This document shows positions 44,667 through 52,027 of a DNA stretch of 64,000 nt, piece after piece. This stretch comes from CAWBUW01 sp963792075 (GTDB lineage Bacteria > Chloroflexota > Anaerolineae > Anaerolineales > UBA4823): NCBI GenBank assembly GCA_963792075.1, contig CAWBUW010000012.1, forward strand, positions 992,001-1,056,000, written 5' to 3'. A program made the translations under genes and the position numbers. Every line of letters starts with the position of its first letter. The first letter of the stretch is position 1. Below the pieces are notes generated by a model that was given only the letters and a program-made list of their open reading frames with translations, was not told where the DNA came from and made no database searches.

Positions 44667-44786
44667 ATCTTATGAGGAGGAAGTTTTCTGATGGATAATT
44701 ATTTCATTATAAGTTCGGTGATTACGAAAGTCAAAGGTTCGTGTAATAATTTTTTCTTCTTGATGCAACAGTTTCGTCTGGCATAA

Positions 44787-44812
44787 CAAAAAAGCCGCCC
44801 AACCTGGCGGCC
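44787..44812 (-). terminator. Rho-independent terminator, minus strand
   Basis: On the minus strand GCCGCC and GGCGGC pair around a 6-base loop and are followed by TTTTTTG. It would stop transcripts coming from the rarA-like remnant on its right. The GCCCAAC inside it is part of the stem-loop, not an attC end. Confidence 0.7.
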
Positions 44813-44839
44813 AATTGGGTGTGGAATGTCTGCCCTAAT

Positions 44840-44930
44840 GGCAGATCGGCCTTGCCCGCCATCACTGCAGAGAGGGTGATGGGCAATGGGGAGCATCGCT
44901 TGGCGTGGGTGAAGAGGTCGATGCCCTATT
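44840..44930 (-). pseudogene. Internally deleted rarA fragment
   Basis: On the minus strand this reads IDLFTHAK, then a short junction, then ITLSAVMAGKADL. Both parts match rarA (MDLFTHAM and VTLSAVMAGKADLREV), with about 75 codons missing between. It cannot be functional. It lies in the middle of the cassette array. Confidence 0.65.
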
Positions 44931-45070
44931 ATTACGCGGTGAAGGCCTTTTTGTCTCCCCTCCCAGATTAGAATGTTAAACCCCTGCCCTGCTAACCATC
45001 CCAACTTGACCTGGGCGGTGAAATGTCGTAGACTGAATGTGCCAACCATCCACAGAAAAGGAATATTAAC

Positions 45071-45520
45071 ATGCACGCTTCCATCTCCTCTCGCTCACCG
45101 ATTGCGCACCTGGTTCTTACCACCCTGCTGTTGGCGCTCATGCTGTTGGTTTTCACTTCTCCGGCCCGTGCCGATATCGGCCCCAAACCCTCCATGGATT
45201 TTGATTTCGAGAGCAAATCGGGCGCCTCGTTTACGATCCTCTCCGGTGAGCAGCTTGAGTGTGGCACCGCAGACTGCTCGGATGCACAGCCGCTGAAGGT
45301 GTTGGGCCCACAGCGTTTCTATTGCATGGAGACGAGCTGCTCTTCGATGGCGTACGGCTACAGCGATTATCACCGCCTGCGCATCACTTTCGCAGATGGT
45401 CGCGTGCTGGAGAGCAACGTGTTTGGCAAGCAATACTTCGATGCCAGGTACAAGGTGACCATCCGGGAAAACAGCCTGCTGGTGGAAGAGCTGCGCGGCG
45501 GTGTGCGCCCGCTGGGTTAG
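45071..45520 (+). CDS. Secreted hypothetical protein
   Basis: This 149-residue exported protein has a signal peptide (LTTLLLALMLLVFTSPARA). The mature part starts DIGPKPSMDFDFE, a sequence found at the start of a family of uncharacterised secreted or membrane proteins, with a Cys-rich middle (CGTADCSD, CMETSCSSMAYGYS). It has no catalytic motif I can name. It is followed 9 bases later by a membrane protein with which it probably works. AAAAGGAA precedes the ATG. Confidence 0.75.
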   Translation: MHASISSRSPIAHLVLTTLLLALMLLVFTSPARADIGPKPSMDFDFESKSGASFTILSGEQLECGTADCSDAQPLKVLGPQRFYCMETSCSSMAYGYSDYHRLRITFADGRVLESNVFGKQYFDARYKVTIRENSLLVEELRGGVRPLG

Positions 45521-45529
45521 ATCGAACAG

Positions 45530-46033
45530 ATGATCGTAATGGGGATGTACAGCCTGGTCTGCCTAGCGACGGCTGTTTTCCTGGTGGTGTTAGGGGTGGT
45601 GGCATTCTCTGCCAGGCAGCGGGCCGTGCCTTTACCCGGAAAGCGTGGGTTCCTGATCGCGGCCTGGGTGCTGGTAGTGCTGGGCCTGTTAGGCGGCTGG
45701 GTCCTGACCATTGCATTGCCCCTGACCGCCCTGATTGAAGGGATCATCGCCTGGATCTATGCCCGCCTGCGTAAGCTGTCCGCCTTACCGCTGGTGACAG
45801 CGCTGACCTTCGTTAACTTCCTGACCCTACCGGTGCTGTGGCTCTTCGTGCGCGCATTGGGGGGTGATTATTATTGGGTGCTGCTGCTGATCGGTGAAGT
45901 GTTCGTCTGGCTGGTGGAGTCGGTGATCCTTGCCGTTGTCCTACGGAAAAGCATCCGCTGGTGGGATGCGGTGTTATTGAGCTTCTTTGCCAATGCAGTG
46001 AGCTTTTGGGTAGGGTTTTTGCTGCCGGTGTAG
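45530..46033 (+). CDS. Multi-pass membrane protein of unknown function
   Basis: This 167-residue protein has about five transmembrane helices (for example LVCLATAVFLVVLGVVAF, GFLIAAWVLVVLGLLGGWV and ALTFVNFLTLPVLWLFV). No family is recognised. Its tight spacing to the secreted DIGPKP-type gene suggests a two-component surface unit. The start is the first of three nearby ATGs. The following 140 bases hold a tRNA-like relic. Confidence 0.7.
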   Translation: MIVMGMYSLVCLATAVFLVVLGVVAFSARQRAVPLPGKRGFLIAAWVLVVLGLLGGWVLTIALPLTALIEGIIAWIYARLRKLSALPLVTALTFVNFLTLPVLWLFVRALGGDYYWVLLLIGEVFVWLVESVILAVVLRKSIRWWDAVLLSFFANAVSFWVGFLLPV

Positions 46034-46103
46034 GGAAGTGAGCTCCTGCTAAAGTCTTAACTCAATTCTTCTGAAAAGCGCCCCTTCGAAGGAGTGCTTT
46101 CGA

Positions 46104-46170
46104 GTGTGGCGAGAGGCGGACTTGAACCACCAACCAACAGCCTAATAGTCCCCTGCTCCGCTATATGCCC
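46104..46170 (-). other. Degraded tRNA-like sequence
   Basis: On the minus strand GGTGG-TTCAAGT-CCGCC forms a good T arm, followed by TCTCGCCA as the 3' acceptor strand. The 5' half lacks the matching GGCGAGA strand and the anticodon stem does not pair, so this is a relic rather than a working tRNA. Confidence 0.4.
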
Positions 46171-46176
46171 GAATAA

Positions 46177-46380
46177 GTGCCAATTGACACTCCAATCTCC
46201 AGAATGATCCATCGAGATGTGAAGGAATCCATTATTTTGAACAAACGTGTCTCACTGGCTACCACGCAACTTGATGTAACCCCGGCTCCATTATCCGAGC
46301 GATTGGGGCGCGCTGAGGCGCTGATCGCGCAGGCTGCGCATCGTGTGTATTTGCCATTGATAGTGCATCTGTCATATTAG
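46177..46380 (+). CDS. Short hypothetical protein or C-terminal remnant of a surface protein
   Basis: This open frame of 67 residues ends HRVYLPLIVHLSY. The YLPLIV tail resembles the C-terminus of exported Chloroflexota proteins such as the one at 58.3 kb (VFLPLVIKR). No ribosome site is clear, and it could be a leftover of a longer gene. Confidence 0.3.
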   Translation: MPIDTPISRMIHRDVKESIILNKRVSLATTQLDVTPAPLSERLGRAEALIAQAAHRVYLPLIVHLSY

Positions 46381-46407
46381 CTGATTATATGGAGGAGGTT
46401 CGTTTTT

Positions 46408-46872
46408 ATGCGTCATACTCGCGAGGAAGTAATCAAGCGCACTATGCGGGAGTTCGAACGCCTGGATCATCTGGTTAACAACCTTAGCGATGATGAGTGG
46501 AATAGATTGCTAACCAGACCCGAGACCAAAGACCCGTGGACAGTGAAAGATGCACTAGCGCATATTACCCATTGGAAGGCTGACGTGGTCAGACAAATCA
46601 AGAAACAACCCATACCGGTAGAGGAGAAAGGGCTCAATTGGACGGATGGGAACCACCTCATCTACGAGCGTTGGCGAGATCGCTCCCCACAGGAGGTATT
46701 CGCCTGGCACAGACAAGCTCAGGAGGATGTACTGGCTGCGCTTCAAGATGCACCTGAAGCATGGTTCAGTGACAGGGAGCACCGACCGGAATGGCCCTTT
46801 GATCTTGACGGTCACTCCAGCTATCATCGCGTAAAGGATATCGAACACGCACTGAAAAAGTCGACAACGTGA
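46408..46872 (+). CDS. ClbS/DfsB-family four-helix bundle protein
   Basis: This 154-residue protein belongs to the ClbS/DfsB relatives of DinB, some of which protect DNA against colibactin-like genotoxins. It shows LDHLVNNLSDDEWNRLLTRP, WTVKDALAHITHWKADVV (a His near the metal-site position) and GNHLIYERWRDRSPQEV. Protection against a genotoxin is inferred from the family. It follows GGAGG and ends 6 bases before a short attC-like site. Confidence 0.8.
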   Translation: MRHTREEVIKRTMREFERLDHLVNNLSDDEWNRLLTRPETKDPWTVKDALAHITHWKADVVRQIKKQPIPVEEKGLNWTDGNHLIYERWRDRSPQEVFAWHRQAQEDVLAALQDAPEAWFSDREHRPEWPFDLDGHSSYHRVKDIEHALKKSTT

Positions 46873-46877
46873 GTACT

Positions 46878-46913
46878 GCCCAACCATGCGTGCAGCTAAC
46901 GCCGCCGTTGGGC
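46878..46913 (+). repeat. attC-like site 3 (short)
   Basis: GCCCAAC and GTTGGGC enclose only 22 bases (GCGTGCAGC, then TAACGCCGCC), shorter than any full attC. It is likely an attC with its middle deleted. The next gene starts 72 bases later. Confidence 0.5.
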
Positions 46914-46984
46914 TACTCATCCGTCGAGGGTTTCACTCAAGCAAAGGCAAGAAATCCATCCTAGTTTACTGTTAGGAGGTTTTT

Positions 46985-47467
46985 ATGAGTACAAATACGG
47001 AAACGCAAAAATCGGCCAGGAGCAGCGCAGCGATCGACAGTGCGTCCCAAGGCTTCACGGACGAGGAAAAAGCCGCAATGAAGGAGCGCGCCAAAGAGCT
47101 GAAGGCAGAAGCGCGCATCAGCAAGAACAAGGCGGAAGGTGAGAATGCTGCACTCGCGGCGATCGCCGCTATGCAGGAACCGGACCGCCGCCTGGCGGCA
47201 CGGCTGCATGAGATCATCAAAGCCAACGCGCCATCCCTCTCGCCGAAAACCTGGTATGGCATGCCCGCATACGCTAACATGGACGGCAATATCATCTGCT
47301 TCTTCCAAAGCGCGCAGAAATTCAATGCGAGGTACGCAACTCTCGGTTTCAATGACAAGGCGAACCTCGACGAGGGCGACATGTGGCCAACCTCCTTCGC
47401 GCTGAAGGAGATGACCGCCGTCGAAGAGGCAAGGATCGTCGCGCTCGTGAAGAAAGCGGTGAGCTGA
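46985..47467 (+). CDS. DUF1801-family protein
   Basis: This 160-residue protein has a highly charged helical N-terminus, then a DUF1801-like fold. It shows APSLSPKTWYGMPAYANMDG, ICFFQSAQKFNARYATLGFN and a helical C-terminus. Relatives such as YdhG bind iron or act as chaperones, but the role here is unknown. TAGGAGG precedes the ATG. Repeat copy B follows its stop. Confidence 0.78.
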   Translation: MSTNTETQKSARSSAAIDSASQGFTDEEKAAMKERAKELKAEARISKNKAEGENAALAAIAAMQEPDRRLAARLHEIIKANAPSLSPKTWYGMPAYANMDGNIICFFQSAQKFNARYATLGFNDKANLDEGDMWPTSFALKEMTAVEEARIVALVKKAVS

Positions 47468-47507
47468 AAACTGATCACAGCGGGGGAGAAAACTCCCCGT
47501 GAAAAAA

Positions 47508-47683
47508 GGCTTGCTTGCCGATTTCTGGCTTGCATTGGTGGGCTTTTTGGCTGTACAATGTTTACAGATGCGCCTGCAAGAAAGTGGCTTTGACCTGGCA
47601 ATGCGCCTTAAATTCCGATAGACCAGGTGCATTTCCTAAGACGGCTTCGTTCAACTCGGTTTGATGTGGCGGCGCAATGTGCC
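47508..47683 (+). repeat. Promoter-attC repeat, copy B
   Basis: It is nearly identical over about 175 bases to copy C at 48916 (about four differences). It holds TTGCAT (47530), an 18-base spacer and TACAAT (47554), then runs into attC site 4. A promoter there would read through the attC site into the next cassette gene. Confidence 0.7.
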
Positions 47684-47733
47684 GGGCTTCGGCGTTGGCG
47701 CTGACCGCCACATCAATCCTTAATTCGTTGGGC
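47649..47733 (+). repeat. attC-like site 4
   Basis: This 85-bp site starts GTTCAAC and ends GTTGGGC. TTGATGTGGCGG and CCGCCACATCAA pair perfectly over 12 bp. The following gene starts 26 bases after the site. Confidence 0.75.
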
Positions 47734-47758
47734 AGAAGGAACGCGTAGGAACTAACGA

Positions 47759-48274
47759 ATGATATTACCAAAGAAGCGTGACCCCAGGTTCATCACTGTG
47801 CGTCGCGGCGGCACCCTCCAAGACTCTGGTCATCACCTACTTGCGATATGGGCGACCGATTGCGCGCAGCATGTGTTGCACTTATTCGAGGAAATGCAAC
47901 CCAATGACGACCGGCCGCGTCGAGCCATCGAATTGGCTCGCGCTTGGACGCGCGGCGAGATCACGATGTCTCAGGCCCGCGCGGCGGGTGGCCATGCCAT
48001 GGCTGCGGCGAGAGCGCTGAGCGGGGCTGCTCGGCACGCCGCATTTGCTGCCGGCCAAGCGGCAGTGGTGGCGCATGTCGCCGCACACGAGCTCGGTGCT
48101 GCGGCCTACGCGATCAAGGCCGCGCGTGCGGCGGCGCTTGACGGTCGGGCTGAAGAAGCTGGTCGCCTTGAGTGCGAATGGCAGCGTGCACAACTTCCAA
48201 GCGAAATCCGGGATCTCGTGCTTAACGACCAGAAGCTGCGCAACGAAATCTGTTGGTTCGTATTCGATTGTTGA
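47759..48274 (+). CDS. Imm5-like putative immunity protein
   Basis: This 171-residue protein is rich in Ala and matches the helical repeat pattern of Imm5-like immunity proteins (ARAAGGHAMAAARALSGAAR, then HVAAHELGAAAYAIKA). Such proteins neutralise toxins and are frequent in cassettes. No partner toxin is adjacent, which fits protection against other strains. AGGAAC precedes the ATG. A partial attC site follows the stop. Confidence 0.75.
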   Translation: MILPKKRDPRFITVRRGGTLQDSGHHLLAIWATDCAQHVLHLFEEMQPNDDRPRRAIELARAWTRGEITMSQARAAGGHAMAAARALSGAARHAAFAAGQAAVVAHVAAHELGAAAYAIKAARAAALDGRAEEAGRLECEWQRAQLPSEIRDLVLNDQKLRNEICWFVFDC

Positions 48275-48299
48275 CCAGTTGGCTCAGGTTACTCCTTCT

Positions 48300-48345
48300 G
48301 CCCAACAAAGGGCGCAGCGGATAGGTGGCCACGTACCATCAGCGG
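48300..48345 (+). repeat. Partial attC-like site (5' half)
   Basis: GCCCAAC-AAAGGGCGCAGCGG fits the 5' half of an attC, but no GTTRRRY partner follows before the next gene. The site was probably cut by a deletion. Sequence to 48441 holds nothing else. Confidence 0.45.
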
Positions 48346-48441
48346 GCGCTTCGCCTGCTGCCGCCAAAGCGGCTCGGCACGCTCGAAATTCTGGTTCCGT
48401 CTCGACGCGCAGCCGTATTCGATAGCAACTGCAGATGTTCT

Positions 48442-48732
48442 TCAATCAAGCTCTGCATCTTCCAAAGCCTTATATTGGCGCTCTAACAACTTGAGCATTC
48501 CTATTTCCATGCGCCATTCGCTAAAACCCACCGTTTCGGTAATTTCGGAGGCATGCAAACGGTGTTCGAATTCCGCTGAAGACAATTGATACTTTTGCTC
48601 AAATTCTGCCAGCCGGGCGCGAGTACGCTCCAGGCCCAACAGCACCATTTTCTTCTCGTTTTCCATTGCTGATCTAAGCAATGGTTTCAGCGTTTTACGA
48701 TCGTCTGTTCTAACAGTTACCTGTTGTAACAT
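48442..48732 (-). CDS. Small coiled-coil hypothetical protein
   Basis: This 96-residue protein is Glu/Lys/Leu-rich and mostly helical (RTRARLAEFEQKYQLSSAEF, then MLKLLERQYKALEDAELD). It resembles small antitoxin-like proteins that sit beside a toxin, but no partner is adjacent. It is minus strand, with a GGTGG ribosome site before ATG 48732. Function unknown. Confidence 0.6.
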   Translation of the reverse strand: MLQQVTVRTDDRKTLKPLLRSAMENEKKMVLLGLERTRARLAEFEQKYQLSSAEFEHRLHASEITETVGFSEWRMEIGMLKLLERQYKALEDAELD

Positions 48733-48915
48733 ACTGGCCACCTTTCTGAATCTAAATGTATTATAACGCTGGGCAGGGGGGGCAAGGAGTATAATCTTGA
48801 TATTTCTACCATGATCCGCTTCGTTTATTCACCCCCACTTTTGGCCTGGATGCTGGATTCCTGTCTTGCACCCAGGCTTCAATTCGCCTCGATCCAGGAT
48901 AAATTTGCTAAAACG

Positions 48916-49089
48916 GCTTGCTTGCCGATTCTGGCTTGCATTGGTGGGCTTTTTGGCTGTACAATGTTTACAGATGCGCCTGCAAGAAAGTGGCTTTGAC
49001 CTGGCAATGCGCCTTAAATTCCAATAGACCAGATGCATTTCCTAAGACGGCTTCGTTCAACTCGGATTGATGTGGCGGCGCAATGTGCC
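48916..49089 (+). repeat. Promoter-attC repeat, copy C
   Basis: Near-identical to copy B. TTGCAT (48937), an 18-base spacer and TACAAT (48961) would drive the kinase-like gene at 49172 through attC site 5. The gap 48742-48915 shows nothing recognisable. Confidence 0.7.
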
Positions 49090-49140
49090 ACAGTTTGGAC
49101 TTTCGCCCTTTCCGCCACGTCAAACCTTAAATCGTTGGGC
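49055..49140 (+). repeat. attC-like site 5
   Basis: This 86-bp site starts GTTCAAC and ends GTTGGGC. TTGATGTGGCGG pairs with CCGCCACGTCAA (one G-T). The GTG start of the next gene lies 32 bases after the site. Confidence 0.72.
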
Positions 49141-49171
49141 GGCTTGTAAACGATCCTTAGGAGCAAAAAGT

Positions 49172-49639
49172 GTGGCAACTCTTCATCTGATGGTTGGCCT
49201 TCCTTGTTCAGGGAAAACCACGCTTGCAATGAAGCTTGAACATGAACGGTCAGCACTTCGATTGACACCCGATGAGTGGCAGCTTGGTCTTTTTGGTCAA
49301 GATGCGAAAGAGCCAGAACATGATGCCCGACATAGTTTTATCGAGGCTATGCTTTGGAATATCGCAAGCAGAGCGTTGGAATTGGGAACGAATGTCGTCC
49401 TCGATTTTGGCTTTTGGGCACGAGAAGAACGCGAAGATTACCGGCTGCGGGCGAAACGCCTTGGGGCCAGCAGTGAAGTACATTTTCTTGATGTGCCGGA
49501 AGAGGAGCTACTGAGGCGGCTTGCGGTCAGGAATTCGCAACCTTCACAGGAGAGCTTCCACATTTCCGAAGAAAGTATGAAGCCTTGGATAAAGTTCTTC
49601 CAGAAACCGACACCTGAAGAACTTGAACGGAGAGAATAA
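49172..49639 (+). CDS. P-loop kinase (AAA/zeta-toxin-like)
   Basis: This 155-residue P-loop protein has Walker A MVGLPCSGKTTLAMKL at its start and a DFGFWAREEREDY segment with lid-like Arg residues. It resembles small kinases of the zeta-toxin or polynucleotide-kinase type. The substrate is unknown and no antitoxin is adjacent. The GTG at 49172 follows AGGAG, whereas an earlier in-frame start falls inside the attC site. A partial attC follows its stop. Confidence 0.8.
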   Translation: MATLHLMVGLPCSGKTTLAMKLEHERSALRLTPDEWQLGLFGQDAKEPEHDARHSFIEAMLWNIASRALELGTNVVLDFGFWAREEREDYRLRAKRLGASSEVHFLDVPEEELLRRLAVRNSQPSQESFHISEESMKPWIKFFQKPTPEELERRE

Positions 49640-49656
49640 GTATATGTGACAACGCC

Positions 49657-49700
49657 GCCTAACGCCGGCTACCTTATGGAAGGAGCCCACCTTATAGTGA
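49657..49700 (+). repeat. Partial attC-like site
   Basis: GCCTAAC-GCCGGC resembles the start of an attC, but no 3' core follows before the cupin gene. It probably marks a damaged cassette boundary. Confidence 0.4.
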
Positions 49701-49748
49701 CCCCTTTTCGTGTCTAAACAATGTATACCAGATAAAGGAGACCCAAGG

Positions 49749-50111
49749 ATGTATCAGGCGACAAACTTCCAGAGCAAACTGCAACTGTTTTCTGAACAGT
49801 GGAAGCCCAAAATCATCGCCCAAATGAACGACTATCATCTCAAGCTGGTAAAGATCCAAGGCCAGTTTGTTTGGCACAGCCATGCCGAGACGGATGAAGT
49901 CTTCATTGTTGTCAACGGCAGCATGGAGATCGAGTTCCACGATGGCAAAGTCACCTTGAACAGCGGTGAAATGTATGTTGTGCCCAAAGGCGTAGAACAC
50001 AAGCCATTTGCCGCCGAGCAGTGCAGCATCTTGTTGATAGAGCCGGCTGGTACAATCAACACCGGCAACACTGGCGGCAATATGACAGCACCTTCAGATG
50101 CATGGATATGA
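49749..50111 (+). CDS. Cupin-domain protein
   Basis: This 120-residue single cupin has HSHAETDEVFIVVNGSMEIEF (His, His, Glu metal ligands) and a later GEMYVVPKGVEHKPFA motif with the last His. Such proteins act as isomerases, dioxygenases or sugar-binding proteins. No substrate can be named. ATG 49749 follows AAAGGAG. Its stop overlaps the phosphotransferase start (ATGA), so the two are a single unit in one cassette. Confidence 0.85.
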   Translation: MYQATNFQSKLQLFSEQWKPKIIAQMNDYHLKLVKIQGQFVWHSHAETDEVFIVVNGSMEIEFHDGKVTLNSGEMYVVPKGVEHKPFAAEQCSILLIEPAGTINTGNTGGNMTAPSDAWI

Positions 50112-51118
50112 AGGTACACCATTTCCCTGTGCAGCATTCGATTTTGAGTGAGAACGCCCTAGCCGAATGGGCTTCATCTCACTATTCTCTGAGAGAACCT
50201 GTTCGATGCAGGTTTCTCAGGGGAAGCATGAGCGATGTGTATCGCGTGGATACCCTTGACGCGGCCTATATCCTAAAAATCTATTTGCACAAACGACACT
50301 CAATGCACGCTATACAGGCAGAAGTCGATTTCTTGAATGACCTGCTCGACCACGATATTCCTGTAGCAGCTCCAGTAGCGAACAATGAGGCAGGATATTT
50401 GAATGAAATTGACGCACCTGAAGGGATAAGGTACGCAGTGCTGTTTGACGCCATTGAAGGAGATGCGCCTCAAGAAGTAAATCTTGAGCACAGCCGCAGT
50501 TTTGGACGATTGGCTGGCCGCATTCATAATTGTTCAGATAACTCGGCCAAAAAGTATGATCGATGGCATCTCGACGAAAAATACCTGGTGGAGGCACCGC
50601 TGATCCACATCCGGCCGTACCTTGAGAATAGGAGAAGTGACTGGGAATATCTGAGAGCCTTGGGGAGTGAATGGGTGGCCGAGTTGCATCGGCTGGTATC
50701 TAAGGAAAGCCCGGAATATGGTCTGTGTCACGGGGATCTCCACACCGGGAACGCACGATTTGCCAAAGATGGCCGGCTCACCCTGTTTGACTTTGACAGT
50801 TTCGGATATGGCTGGAGAGCGATCGACATTGGCGTTTACCATGTGAGCTACGATTGGCTAGACCTAAACGAAAAGACCAGGCGTGAGAAAGACAGATTCT
50901 GGGAAGCATTTGTGGACGGGTATAACACGGAGCGCCATTTGAGCAGGAATGAACTCGCAGCAGCTCAATTGTGTTTGCCTCTCCGTCATTTGGAACTCAT
51001 GGGACTCACGATAAAGTACTGGTCGCCCCAGGTCGGAACCGGTTGGATCAATGACGATTACTTTGATAGGCACCTAAACTGGTTCAGAGAATGGACCGAT
51101 GTATACAACAAAACGTGA
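50108..51118 (+). CDS. Aminoglycoside phosphotransferase (APH)-fold kinase
   Basis: This 336-residue kinase has the APH catalytic loop CHGDLHTGNARF (about residues 210-221) and the metal-binding LFDFDSFGYGWRAIDI, with an ATP-binding lobe at the N-terminus (FLRGSMSDVYRV). It could inactivate an antibiotic or phosphorylate a metabolite. Sequence alone does not show which. It is translationally coupled to the cupin and followed by attC site 6. Confidence 0.83.
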   Translation: MKVHHFPVQHSILSENALAEWASSHYSLREPVRCRFLRGSMSDVYRVDTLDAAYILKIYLHKRHSMHAIQAEVDFLNDLLDHDIPVAAPVANNEAGYLNEIDAPEGIRYAVLFDAIEGDAPQEVNLEHSRSFGRLAGRIHNCSDNSAKKYDRWHLDEKYLVEAPLIHIRPYLENRRSDWEYLRALGSEWVAELHRLVSKESPEYGLCHGDLHTGNARFAKDGRLTLFDFDSFGYGWRAIDIGVYHVSYDWLDLNEKTRREKDRFWEAFVDGYNTERHLSRNELAAAQLCLPLRHLELMGLTIKYWSPQVGTGWINDDYFDRHLNWFREWTDVYNKT

Positions 51119-51158
51119 TAAACGCCAAGAAGTTGCTGGCATCAAATTTTTGGTTGAG

Positions 51159-51289
51159 GCCCAACAACGGCTTGCACGCTGACGGGACTAAGCGAGAGCC
51201 CAGGGTCATTGTAGATGTGCCAGAAATGATGGTTCACACTTTGAGAAGCCATGGTAACCCCTCTCGCAGGTGAAGCCGGAGCGTTAGGC
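51159..51289 (+). repeat. attC-like site 6
   Basis: This 131-bp site starts GCCCAAC and ends GTTAGGC. CGGCTT and AAGCCG arms pair, then less regular arms. It ends the cupin-kinase cassette. Confidence 0.65.
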
Positions 51290-51363
51290 GGCTCTTGAAG
51301 CCATTGGCGCGGTTTGTTGAAGTGATTTGAATTACAGATATCACTCACAAAAGGAGGTCTGAT

Positions 51364-51930
51364 ATGGCTCACTTGATCTACTCGGCGATCTCATCACTTG
51401 ACGGCTACATCGAGGACACGGAGGGCAAGTTTGACTGGGCAGCGCCAGACAAGCAAGTGCATAGATTCATCAACACCCTCGAAAGTGCGGCCGGCACGTA
51501 TCTCTACGGACGACGGATGTATGAGACAATGATGGTCTGGGAGACCGACCCCAGTTTAGCCGCTCAGTCCCCCCTCATGCGTGACTTCGCGGAGATGTGG
51601 CAGGCAGCCGACAAAATCGTATATTCCAAGACATTGGAGGCTGTATCCACTCGCAAGACGCAAATTGAGCGAAACTTCGATCCGGAAACAATTAGACATC
51701 TGAAAGAGGCTACCGAACATGATATCCTCATAGGTGGTCCCGGTCTCGCCGCCCACGCCTTTCGATCAGGGTTGATCGACGAGTGCCATCTGTTCCTCAC
51801 ACCGATCATGGTGGGAGGTGGAAAGCAATCCCTCCCTGACCGTGTCCGATTGGAGCTCGAGCTTTTGGAGGAACGCCGCTTTAGCAACGGCATGGTTTTC
51901 CTCCGTTATCGAATTCTGTCAAGCGAATGA
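51364..51930 (+). CDS. Dihydrofolate reductase family (RibD C-terminal-like) protein
   Basis: This 188-residue protein of the DHFR/RibD-C superfamily has ISSLDGYIEDTEGKFDW at the start, YLYGRRMYETMMVWE and GGPGLAAHAFRSGLIDECHL, then LTPIMVGGGKQSL. These NADPH-binding proteins are often of unknown substrate. It sits just after attC site 6 with an AAAGGAGG ribosome site. It has no own attC downstream, so it may be the last cassette or the start of the chromosome. Confidence 0.87.
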   Translation: MAHLIYSAISSLDGYIEDTEGKFDWAAPDKQVHRFINTLESAAGTYLYGRRMYETMMVWETDPSLAAQSPLMRDFAEMWQAADKIVYSKTLEAVSTRKTQIERNFDPETIRHLKEATEHDILIGGPGLAAHAFRSGLIDECHLFLTPIMVGGGKQSLPDRVRLELELLEERRFSNGMVFLRYRILSSE

Positions 51931-52027
51931 CAGGCTAAGCTATTGGCTCAAAACATCGACGGCCTGGCTTGCCGTATAATAGACATAGTGGTCAGATTAA
52001 AGTGAAAAGATTTATAGGAAAGATCAT

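Larger units (their letters stand above)
40600..51300. mobile_element. Integron-type gene-cassette array without integrase (CALIN)
   Basis: About 10.7 kb of small genes, mostly on the plus strand, are interleaved with imperfect palindromes that start RYYYAAC and end GTTRRRY with paired inner arms. Several genes start 32-120 bases after a GTTRRRY site, as in cassettes. Gene contents (acetyl-free defence, immunity, kinase, chaperone-like and unknown proteins) and lower GC fit acquired cassettes. No tyrosine recombinase is present in the window, so mobilisation would need one elsewhere. Confidence 0.65.

Noticed and set aside
44691..44786. 31-codon plus-strand frame behind GAGGAGG
   Set aside because: It has a good ribosome site, but no homology, no attC nearby and low-complexity content, so it was not listed as a gene.
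44794..44811. GCCCAAC in this hairpin as another attC end
   Set aside because: It is part of a GC stem followed by a T-run on the minus strand, the form of a terminator, with no paired GTTRRRY.
46961..49038. Minus-strand frames (starting MHLVYRNLRRIA and MHLVYWNLRRIA) in repeats B and C
   Set aside because: They recur only because the DNA repeat recurs. They have no ribosome site, and the promoter-attC reading explains the repeat better.
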